In this document: positions 8,769-14,027 of the stretch, piece by piece | How the letters are laid out: each line of letters opens with the position of its first letter | Numbering within the stretch: the first letter of the stretch is position 1 | Source: an uncultured Lachnospiraceae bacterium | GTDB lineage: Bacteria; Bacillota; Clostridia; Lachnospirales; Lachnospiraceae | NCBI GenBank assembly: GCA_946549155.1 | Contig: CAMNQN010000068.1 | Location: 1 to 14,415, forward strand | Direction of reading: 5' to 3' | DNA length: 14,415 nt | The notes under the pieces: model-generated | The model's database searches: none | What the model saw: the letters and a program-made list of their open reading frames with translations, nothing else | Told to the model about the DNA's origin: nothing | Translations under genes and position numbers: made by a program

Positions 8769-8879
8769 GGTGACCATCGATAAAAAAGTTCGTGTATAGG
8801 CCAAAAATTCGTAAAACTGAGTATTCAAACCCTTGGCCTATAGACGAATTTTTGCTTTTTTACGAATCAAGGTCACCAA
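8769..8879 (-). repeat. Long nested inverted repeat in the uvrB leader (possible attenuator or palindromic element)
   Basis: Outer arms TGGTGACC (8769-8776) and GGTCACCA (8872-8879) enclose inner arms TTCGTGTATAGGCCAA (8790-8805) and TTGGCCTATAGACGAA (8834-8849), which pair at 15 of 16 positions around a 28-base loop. On the minus strand the inner stem is followed by CTTTTTT, giving an intrinsic-terminator look; on the plus strand it is followed by TTTTTGCTTTTTT. Other pairings exclude the main stem: AAAAATTCGT (8804-8813) with ACGAATTTTT (8845-8854), and ATTCGTAAAA (8809-8818) with TTTTACGAAT (8859-8868). The structure ends directly against the uvrB Shine-Dalgarno sequence. It could be a cis-regulatory leader, a bidirectional terminator or a small mobile palindrome. 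No target-site duplication is visible. Confidence 0.7.
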
Positions 8880-8949
8880 AACTGGTTTTCCTGACACCGT
8901 AACACCGCATAAAACGAAACGGAATCGGTGCTATTCCAGGTCACTAGAA

Positions 8950-8958
8950 AGTATATCA
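8950..8958 (-). promoter_or_regulatory. Candidate extended -10 of the uvrBA promoter
   Basis: On the minus strand TGATATACT (TG-N-TATACT) matches an extended -10. There is no good -35 at 17 bases. A second TATACT lies at 8973-8978, and for that one the LexA box would overlie the -35 position. Either choice leaves a leader of roughly 190-220 bases before uvrB. Confidence 0.4.
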
Positions 8959-8969
8959 TAAGAAAATAA

Positions 8970-9016
8970 AAAAGTATAGAGGAATTAGAACATTTGTTCT
9001 TCACTTCTATACTTTT
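8970..9016 (-). terminator. Palindrome around the LexA box; possible terminator of the integrase operon
   Basis: AAAAGTATAGA (8970-8980) and TCTATACTTTT (9006-9016) are perfect 11-bp inverted repeats, with the LexA dyad in the centre. On the minus strand, transcripts coming from the recombinase genes would fold this outer stem plus an inner GAAC/GTTC stem and then run into TTTTTTATTTT. The arms also each contain TATACT, a -10-like hexamer, facing opposite ways. Terminator function is inference. Confidence 0.45.
8987..9000 (-). promoter_or_regulatory. LexA (SOS) box for uvrBA
   Basis: AGAACATTTGTTCT fits the Gram-positive LexA operator GAAC-N4-GTTC, with the additional outer A/T pair. uvrB and uvrA are classic LexA targets in Bacillus and Clostridia, and the box lies in the promoter region upstream of uvrB. 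LexA binding there would repress the operon until DNA damage. Confidence 0.85.
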
Positions 9017-9107
9017 CTTACTGTTCGCTTCGTCCGCGTCCACAGCAACTACTGCTTATCCTATTTGTCCTCAATGCTGTAATCGACATCTTCTGTATCC
9101 ATATTTC

Positions 9108-10424
9108 TTAACATGGCATACATAGATTGCTCTCATTCAAGTACGTTTCCACAGGAATTACAATGTCCATATTTTCTGTCAATAATTCATCGTCCTGATC
9201 AATATCAGCACCTGGCATAACCTCATCTATAAACGGCTGGAGTTCTTCTATACAATCTTCAATAATACCTTTATTATCTCCATACACATCCATCGTAATC
9301 AATTCCTTCGCATGACCCATCAGCTTTGCAACCGCTTTTGGATTAAAATCATTTTTCAGAAGAAGCGTGCAAAATGTACTCCTCAGATCATGCCAGCGTA
9401 TATCAGGCAAATTGTTATCCTGCAGAAGTTTCTTATAATGTTCCCAATGATAATCCTTACTTCTGGGTCTGCCATAACTGGAACAACAAATATACCCCAA
9501 GTCTTGAAATTCTGCTGGTCTCCTGCGTTTATTTTTCTCGTATATCTCCCGCTGCTCCAGGATTGCCTCAAATACATAATCCGGAATAGGCAGTGTGCGG
9601 TAACTGGAGGGGGTTTTCATTCGGACTTCCTGTTTTGTATAGGTCTTTGGAGCAAAATCTTCTTTTTTCGTGTTCATCTTAATACCCAACTGTCTCTGCA
9701 GTTTCAATGTTCTATTGACAAAATCTATGTCTGAGTATTTCACCCCGTTAATCTCACAACGCCGCAATCCCATCAATACATTGAACAGTACCTGCATATG
9801 GATTGGTGTTTCCCGGCTTGCTTCCAGCAAAGTCTGTATTTGTTCCATAGTCAAGGTCTTTCTGGTATCAATATTTCTGATGTGAAATGGCTGCGCTTTT
9901 ATTCTTTTTGGCAGATTTATCCCGGATGCCGGATTTTCTGCAATGATTTTCTTTTCCATTGCATAGTTAAAAGAAATATTCATGATTGTCTTTACAAGCT
10001 TAGCAACCGATTGAGAGTATTCTGCCCTGTCGTTATATAGCTTCTGCACAGTCCCCCTGTTTATATCAATCATTTTCTTTTTCCCTATAAACGGAACAAT
10101 ATGCAGCCGCACAATACTCTCAAACTTTCTATATGTCTCATAGCTTTCCACTCTTCTTTGGATATCATCCTCCAACCAGAAAGACAAAAATTCTGCAACC
10201 TTCACATTAGCATAAACAATATAGGTTCCTGCATGAAGTTCACCTATGGTTGTCTCCCTGGCCTTCGCTGCCTCCTTATCCGTTCTAAAACCGGATTTTT
10301 GCTGCACTTTTTCGGAACCATCCATATACCGAAGAATGACACGATACCCGAATTTTCCTTTTAAAGCGATCACAGGCTTTACTTCCCAATCAACATAATT
10401 ATGCAGACTCAGATCTAATTTCAT
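9108..10424 (-). CDS. Tyrosine recombinase (integrase), downstream member of a tandem pair
   Basis: This site-specific recombinase has 438 residues. An arm-binding beta domain (about 15-65) precedes a SAM-like core-binding domain (about 74-170) and a C-terminal catalytic domain. The full set of catalytic residues is visible: R221 (MGLRRCEI), a candidate beta-strand lysine K270 (RMKTPSSYRT), H345 and R348 (HDLR), H371 (MGHA) and nucleophile Y381 (MDVYGD). ATG 10424 follows the stop of the upstream recombinase by three bases and is preceded by AAGGGGG, so the two are translationally coupled. The C-terminus has an acidic tail (about 400-425). It is homologous to, but clearly diverged from, its neighbour. 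Which of the two integrates or excises, and at which site, cannot be read from the sequence. Confidence 0.93.
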   Translation of the reverse strand: MKLDLSLHNYVDWEVKPVIALKGKFGYRVILRYMDGSEKVQQKSGFRTDKEAAKARETTIGELHAGTYIVYANVKVAEFLSFWLEDDIQRRVESYETYRKFESIVRLHIVPFIGKKKMIDINRGTVQKLYNDRAEYSQSVAKLVKTIMNISFNYAMEKKIIAENPASGINLPKRIKAQPFHIRNIDTRKTLTMEQIQTLLEASRETPIHMQVLFNVLMGLRRCEINGVKYSDIDFVNRTLKLQRQLGIKMNTKKEDFAPKTYTKQEVRMKTPSSYRTLPIPDYVFEAILEQREIYEKNKRRRPAEFQDLGYICCSSYGRPRSKDYHWEHYKKLLQDNNLPDIRWHDLRSTFCTLLLKNDFNPKAVAKLMGHAKELITMDVYGDNKGIIEDCIEELQPFIDEVMPGADIDQDDELLTENMDIVIPVETYLNESNLCMPC

Positions 10425-10427
10425 TCT

Positions 10428-11630
10428 TCAGGCCCCCTTCTCAATCGGTATAAACGCATTATTCATAAAAGCAAGAATATGTTCATCTTCATCCATCACA
10501 TCACAATAATACTCAAATGTAGTATGTACAGAGCTATGTCCCAACAACGCAGATATTTTTACAAGAGGGACGCTCATTTCAATCAAAATAGTGGCATACA
10601 TATGGCGCAGCCCATGAACAGTAATCGCCGGCAAGCTGTTTCGCTGACACAATTTGGTCAATGCATTGTTCATGGCAGTTAAACTATGCGCTTTGCCGTT
10701 TTTCTGGCAGCTGACATAATTATGTTCCTCATATATGCCCCTGAATTTTTCTCTTTCGTAAGCGATCTGCTGCTGACGTTTTTTCACTTCATCCATAACC
10801 ATCTCCGGTACCCGCAATGTACGAAAACTATTCGGAGTTTTGGGATCCCGTTCAATAACCCCATATTCATCAATCTTACTCCCACTTCCTTTTTTAATAA
10901 TTGGATTTGCAACAAGCTGCCGGCTAATAGATACCGTTCCTTTATCATAATCAAAGTCATCGAATTTTAGCCCCAAAATTTCCCCTTTTCGTAATCCGCA
11001 AAACAATCCTAGCAGGATTTCCAGATACCAGCTATTTTTACTGGCAGCCTGCAGTAATATCTTAATTTTCTCCTTGCTCAATATGGTAATCTTAGGTTTC
11101 GGCCTTTTATATGGTTTTGTAGAAACCACTGGATTTATTTTAATATAACCGGCAACTACCGCTTCTTTCATAGCCAGATTTAGAGTTTCCCTTCCTTTAT
11201 TACCGGCAGAAGCACCGGCTTTTGCCACTCTTTCCAACAGTTCGTCCAGATATTCTTTATTGACATATCGTAGTTTAATATCAAATGCAATATTCGGTAA
11301 AATCAGATCATAAATGACATACGCCACCACCATTCTGGTGGTCGTCTCTACTCTCTGTGAAAATATCTCTTCAAACCAATATAAAAGATAGTCCTGCAAC
11401 ATTACCTCTGAATCAATCTGGTTTGTCAGATAATATGCTCTATATGCTTTTTTAAAATCTGCTTCATATTTTTGATAGCTTAAATTTGCCTCACGGCTGC
11501 TGGAAAATCCTCCTTTTTTCCCATATTTCACAGTACCATCTTCCTGAAAAATCTTTGTACGATGGTACCAGGAGTTATTTTCAAAAAAGGCAGCATTTTT
11601 CTGATGGTTTTCTTTTTTCAACTGTAACAC
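10428..11630 (-). CDS. Tyrosine recombinase (integrase), upstream member of a tandem pair
   Basis: This second complete site-specific recombinase has about 400 residues. The N-terminal arm-binding domain (about 18-65) has the WYHRTKIFQEDG...KKGGFSSSREA pattern. The core-binding domain spans about 75-170, and the catalytic domain has R214 (CGLRKGEI), K264 (DPKTPNSFRT), H339 and R342 (HGLR), H365 (LGHSS) and Y374/Y375 (FEYYCDV). The start is not ATG. The annotated GTG at 11630 directly touches its AGAAGG site; the TTG at 11621 (product starting MKKENHQ) is six bases after AAGGTG and may be the true start. The excisionase-like gene ends five bases upstream, so the three genes form one operon. 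Both recombinases share an insertion between the catalytic arginine and the lysine, which suggests an old duplication. Confidence 0.92.
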   Translation of the reverse strand: MLQLKKENHQKNAAFFENNSWYHRTKIFQEDGTVKYGKKGGFSSSREANLSYQKYEADFKKAYRAYYLTNQIDSEVMLQDYLLYWFEEIFSQRVETTTRMVVAYVIYDLILPNIAFDIKLRYVNKEYLDELLERVAKAGASAGNKGRETLNLAMKEAVVAGYIKINPVVSTKPYKRPKPKITILSKEKIKILLQAASKNSWYLEILLGLFCGLRKGEILGLKFDDFDYDKGTVSISRQLVANPIIKKGSGSKIDEYGVIERDPKTPNSFRTLRVPEMVMDEVKKRQQQIAYEREKFRGIYEEHNYVSCQKNGKAHSLTAMNNALTKLCQRNSLPAITVHGLRHMYATILIEMSVPLVKISALLGHSSVHTTFEYYCDVMDEDEHILAFMNNAFIPIEKGA

Positions 11631-11635
11631 CTTCT

Positions 11636-11833
11636 TTATCCATTTTCATCCAGCCAGTTGTCAAAAGATTGTTTGGGTACCCTGAAAAGCTTTCCAATCT
11701 TAATCACACGGAACGGTGCCTGCTTTTGATACACCTCATCTAAAAAGGTATATGTTCTGCTCCGGCCCAGCCCCAACAGTTTCTGTATATCCTCTGCGTT
11801 ATATACTTTTTTATCAAATTCCACTGCTTCCAC
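11636..11833 (-). CDS. Excisionase-like helix-turn-helix protein (Xis)
   Basis: This small protein of 65 residues has a MerR-type/HTH_17 winged-helix pattern: YNAEDIQKLLGLGRSRTYTFLDE, then FRVIKIGKLFRVPKQSFDNWL. The layout is that of excisionases and of the HTH domain found in front of many integrases. Xis proteins bend DNA at the attachment sites and push the recombinase toward excision. It starts with GTG at 11833, six bases after a strong AGGGGGG ribosome binding site, and ends five bases before the first integrase. A 7-bp hairpin (11854-11876) stands a few bases ahead of that ribosome binding site. The Xis role is inferred from size, fold and position. Confidence 0.85.
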   Translation of the reverse strand: MEAVEFDKKVYNAEDIQKLLGLGRSRTYTFLDEVYQKQAPFRVIKIGKLFRVPKQSFDNWLDENG

Positions 11834-11853
11834 TTTTGTCCCCCCTTGCTTTA

Positions 11854-11876
11854 GAAAGCCCGCATGCCTGGCTTTC
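11854..11876 (-). repeat. Short hairpin before the xis-like gene
   Basis: GAAAGCC (11854-11860) and GGCTTTC (11870-11876) form a 7-bp stem with a nine-base loop, ending about eight bases before the AGGGGGG ribosome binding site of the xis-like gene. There is no U tract, so it is not a terminator. A role in translation of xis is possible. Confidence 0.45.
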
Positions 11877-11896
11877 CGTTATTAGATATTAAATAT

Positions 11897-11976
11897 AAAG
11901 TGGCTGGTTTCGTTTCCTATAATATCCTTGAAACAATAGCGTCTGCACATGTATATGCTAACGTAACAGCCACTTT
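11897..11976 (-). repeat. Long inverted repeat upstream of the xis-like gene
   Basis: AAAGTGGCTG (11897-11906) and CAGCCACTTT (11967-11976) match perfectly. After a one-base bulge the minus-strand RNA can continue the pairing (TTACGTT with AACGAAA, one mismatch), giving about 16-17 bp in all. It may be an mRNA leader hairpin or a pair of recombinase/Xis binding arms. Confidence 0.6.
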
Positions 11977-11981
11977 CTGTC

Positions 11982-12019
11982 CATGTTGCAAAATTCAAAT
12001 CCTCATGCTTGCAATATTC
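11982..12019. repeat. Two direct repeats, CATG-TTGCAA-ATTC type
   Basis: CATGTTGCAAAATTC (11982-11996) and CATGCTTGCAATATTC (12004-12019) are near-identical and 22-23 bases apart, about two helical turns. Short direct repeats at this spacing near xis/int resemble arm-type recombinase or Xis binding sites. No protein binding is proven. Confidence 0.4.
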
Positions 12020-12109
12020 AGAATAACTGTATATAATTATTAATTTTCGAATACAAATGATTGATAAAATCATTATTGTCAAATCGTCAAATACCTATTA
12101 TCATAAAAC

Positions 12110-12170
12110 AGACAACTGCAGCTATTTCTATTACCACATTGACATGGAAACGTAATAGCTACAGCTGTCT
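12110..12170 (-). repeat. 17-bp hairpin with two G-U pairs, upstream of the xis-like gene
   Basis: AGACAACTGCAGCTATT (12110-12126) and AATAGCTACAGCTGTCT (12154-12170) match at 15 of 17 positions around a 27-base loop. On the minus-strand RNA the two mismatches become G-U wobbles, so the stem is unbroken. On the plus strand they would be A-C clashes. This asymmetry points to an RNA structure in the xis-int leader. The stretch 11834-12199 otherwise holds no gene that I can support. Confidence 0.55.
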
Positions 12171-12199
12171 ACTTTCCTATTTTGTATTACTGCTGCATT

Positions 12200-12418
12200 T
12201 TATCTTATTTGCCACGCCCCCAGATAACGGGGATACTGCAGGCCGCCCCTGGCAGAGCCGTCATAACTCCGCAGCGTCGTTTTTCTCGTGCGCCGCCGGG
12301 TTCCCCCTCTAGTCTGTGGGAGGTCGTGAGAAAGTATCATTATACCCCTGTGTTGTCCTCGCAACTGAATTGCCAATCCAGTTTTAAGAAACCTGTCTTC
12401 CGCTCCTATAGCCTGCAT
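12200..12418 (-). CDS. Small basic ORF of unknown function with a perfect Shine-Dalgarno site in a hairpin loop
   Basis: An ORF of 72 codons on the operon strand lies between the Orf8-like HTH gene and the xis-like gene. Its ATG (12416-12418) follows AAGGAGGTGAT, which matches the 16S rRNA anti-Shine-Dalgarno tail almost completely. The product is rich in arginine and glycine (for example RGGTRRRTRKTTLR near 37-50), has no hydrophobic segment, and I do not recognise a family. The DNA here is far more GC-rich than the rest of the element and contains several short hairpins, so the reading frame could instead be an accident within a structured RNA. Position and ribosome binding site favour a gene; protein-level evidence is weak. 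Confidence 0.4.
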   Translation of the reverse strand: MQAIGAEDRFLKTGLAIQLRGQHRGIMILSHDLPQTRGGTRRRTRKTTLRSYDGSARGGLQYPRYLGAWQIR

Positions 12419-12439
12419 TTATCACCTCCTTCAGGCTAT
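12408..12439 (-). promoter_or_regulatory. Hairpin presenting a ribosome binding site and start codon in its loop
   Basis: ATAGCCTG and CAGGCTAT (12408-12415 and 12432-12439) form a perfect 8-bp stem. The 16-base loop holds exactly AAGGAGGTGATAAATG, that is, a near-consensus Shine-Dalgarno site plus ATG. Such an arrangement keeps the initiation site exposed, or sets it up for control by a factor that binds the loop. The rest of the 12419-12573 stretch has no gene. Confidence 0.6.
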
Positions 12440-12573
12440 CGTCTTCGCGCAGGTCTTAATTTGCTATCACACAGGTTATGTACCTGCAGTACCGTATATG
12501 AAATTATCAAGGTCCTTTTACCGCATCTCATTTATCTGATTAAAACATAGAAAGGGAACACATCAAAAAAATG

Positions 12574-12822
12574 TTATGCGATTTTAAAACGTAATATCTG
12601 GGTGATCAACTTGGTTTCCAACCTGCGTCGTAATGTCTCATCCACACAATAATGAAGGTTTCCAAATTCATCATACATTTTTCTGGTAGATAAATGGATT
12701 ATGTACCCTTCGTAATGCTTCAGCACAATATTTATTGCCTCAACATCCCCCGCGGATGCCGCCTGAATAATATGGAAAGGCAACAAATTCGCTTCATTAA
12801 AATGATTCTTATTTTTCTTCAT
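12574..12822 (-). CDS. Conjugative-transposon HTH protein (Tn916 Orf8-like)
   Basis: The product has 82 residues. The pattern LPFHIIQAASAGDVEAINIVLKHYEGYI, then YDEFGNLHYCVDETLRRRLETKLITQILRF, is that of the small helix-turn-helix proteins found next to the sigma-factor gene in Tn916/Tn1549-type elements (Orf8 in Tn916, resembling sigma region 2). They are thought to take part in regulating element transfer and excision. The ATG at 12822 is preceded by GGAGGG with an eight-base gap and overlaps the end of the truncated upstream gene by 14 bases, a sign of translational coupling that was normal before the upstream gene was broken. With that gene cut by an insertion sequence, expression of this one may now depend on transcription from the IS. 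Confidence 0.82.
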   Translation of the reverse strand: MKKNKNHFNEANLLPFHIIQAASAGDVEAINIVLKHYEGYIIHLSTRKMYDEFGNLHYCVDETLRRRLETKLITQILRFKIA

Positions 12823-12896
12823 CTGTATATCCCTCCAGTTTCTCCTTTAGCAGTTCAAGCGACCGCTTCCGATGATTGTTTTTTGCAAGCCTTTTT
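12809..12896 (-). pseudogene. 3' remnant of a gene truncated by the IS21 element (probably the element's sigma-like regulator)
   Basis: About 28 codons remain, ending NNHRKRSLELLKEKLEGYTDEEK, with the stop overlapping the HTH gene. The charged tail and its position immediately before an Orf8-like gene suggest the C-terminus of the sigma-70-like protein (Orf7 position in Tn916). The right coordinate is an estimate of where IS sequence begins. The open frame that continues to 13006 would run through the IS end and is not a credible protein. The gene identity is inference from position. Confidence 0.5.
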
Positions 12897-12916
12897 TGCA
12901 TAAAATTGCAAAAGAT

Positions 12917-12956
12917 TTTTGTAGGTTGTTGCACATACATTTTGTAGGTAATTGCA
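12917..12956. repeat. Direct repeats near the IS21 right end
   Basis: TTTTGTAGGTTGTTGCA (12917-12933) and TTTTGTAGGTAATTGCA (12940-12956) differ at two positions and are 23 bases apart. IS21-family elements carry multiple terminal repeats of this kind, which are transposase binding sites. Next to them, GGCTGGCA and TGTCAGCC (minus strand, about 12961-12984) form a short hairpin after the last ORF. Confidence 0.6.
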
Positions 12957-13015
12957 AGGCTCTGGCTGACAACTATTCTGCCAGCCACATAGCCATTGCA
13001 GACCATATTTAGTTG

Positions 13016-13261
13016 TTACAGCGTGAGGTGTGGAAATGGCAGATCACTGTCATCTTCCTCATGCGCATTACGACGGAAATAGAGGTATTCTTCCTCCAAT
13101 TCCTGGTAATGGATGAAATCCTTCAGATATCTCAGTTCTTCAGAGTCACGCCGCTGATCATCCAGCACATCGGACAGGAAACCACTCATTTCCTCATATA
13201 GTTCCTGAAGCTCCTGATATAACTTTTTCTGCTCCTTGATAACTTTTTTATATTTAGCCAT
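13016..13261 (-). CDS. Third small ORF of the IS21 element: acidic coiled-coil-like protein
   Basis: The product has 81 residues, with no recognised family. Residues 1-45 are rich in K, E, Q and L with heptad-like spacing (KEQKKLYQELQELYEEM), and the rest is strongly acidic (ELEEEYLYFRRNAHEEDDSD), so a helical coiled coil is likely. The start is well defined: ATG 13261 follows AGGAGG by nine bases and overlaps the istB stop by eight bases (ATGGCTAA), giving tight translational coupling. It lies inside the IS, before the terminal repeats. Most IS21 elements encode only IstA and IstB. The protein may be an accessory or regulatory partner of the IstB ATPase, but that is speculation. Confidence 0.75.
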   Translation of the reverse strand: MAKYKKVIKEQKKLYQELQELYEEMSGFLSDVLDDQRRDSEELRYLKDFIHYQELEEEYLYFRRNAHEEDDSDLPFPHLTL

Positions 13262-14027
13262 TGTTACCTGCCTCCTGACTGCTTATTCTTGAAAGAGTTG
13301 CATTAATACTTGATTCACGTAACCGGTTATTGATCCCCGGAAACAGGATCAGTTCCACATGGTGAGTGAGCCTGCCGATCAGTGCTGTTGTCATCCGCTG
13401 ATCATAAAGAACGTTTACCCACTGGGAGAATTCCAGATTCGTGTTCAGGATCACCGATTTCTGCTCGTGTATCTCAGAAAGATAATCAAACAGAAGCTGT
13501 GAACCGGTACGGTCATACGGAACATATCCGAATTCATCCAGTATCAGTATCTGGGCACTGTTAAGCTTCTTTTTCAGCGCAGTAAGCTTTCCACTGTTCC
13601 GACTCTCGGAAAAGAGGTTGATGAGTCCGGCAGTACGGTAGAATCTTACCGGGACATCCTGATTACAGGCTGACATGCCGATCAGGATCGAGAGCATTGT
13701 TTTACCTGTCCCGGTTCCTCCGTACATAATGATATTTTTTCCTGCATGATAGAAATCCAGGTTTAACAGGCTCTGGTAACTGATGCCTTCCGGAAAGTCT
13801 ATCTCGTCAGTACGGAATTCTTCCACACAGTATCTACGGGGAAAACCGGCGGTACCCAGAAGCTTGTTCTTCCTTTTTGCTGTCCGGTATTCAATTTCAT
13901 TTGTCAGAAGGTTTAAAAGGTATTCCTGCGGTGTGTCTCCTTTCTGCAGATAAGCCTGTCCTGCAAAGTTTGCGGACAGCTTGAGCTGTTTGCAGCATTC
14001 TGCAATGGATTTTTCTATATCAGACAT
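13254..14027 (-). CDS. istB: IstB, IS21-family transposition helper ATPase
   Basis: The product has 257 residues, the usual size. IstB is a AAA+ ATPase that binds and bends target DNA and recruits the IstA transposase to it. Motifs are the Walker A GGTGTGKT at residues 103-110, the Walker B ILILDEFGYVP at about 160-170, NTNLEFSQW near 195-203 (the common form is SNLPFSEW) and the arginine-containing segment GRLTHHVELI near 218-227. The start is ATG 14027, eight bases after AGGGAGG and overlapping the istA stop by eight bases, as is usual in this family. An upstream in-frame ATG at 14057 has no ribosome binding site and lies inside istA. The gene looks intact. Confidence 0.95.
   Translation of the reverse strand: MSDIEKSIAECCKQLKLSANFAGQAYLQKGDTPQEYLLNLLTNEIEYRTAKRKNKLLGTAGFPRRYCVEEFRTDEIDFPEGISYQSLLNLDFYHAGKNIIMYGGTGTGKTMLSILIGMSACNQDVPVRFYRTAGLINLFSESRNSGKLTALKKKLNSAQILILDEFGYVPYDRTGSQLLFDYLSEIHEQKSVILNTNLEFSQWVNVLYDQRMTTALIGRLTHHVELILFPGINNRLRESSINATLSRISSQEAGNNG

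Noticed and set aside
8769..8879. MITE interpretation of the uvrB-leader inverted repeat
   Set aside because: Not adopted as the main call because no target-site duplication flanks it and no second copy is in the window; it remains open until a genome search is done.
9061..9114. 17-codon minus frame (MLRNMDTEDVDYSIEDK) overlapping the stop of the downstream recombinase
   Set aside because: It may be a frameshifted acidic tail of the recombinase, but it has no ribosome binding site and is too short to support.
11882..12082. 66-codon minus frame upstream of the xis-like gene
   Set aside because: It has no ribosome binding site, odd composition, and coincides with the inverted and direct repeats, which explain its sequence better.
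12809..13006. 65-codon minus frame as a complete protein
   Set aside because: Its first half reads through the IS21 end repeats; only the C-terminal part looks like a genuine gene remnant.
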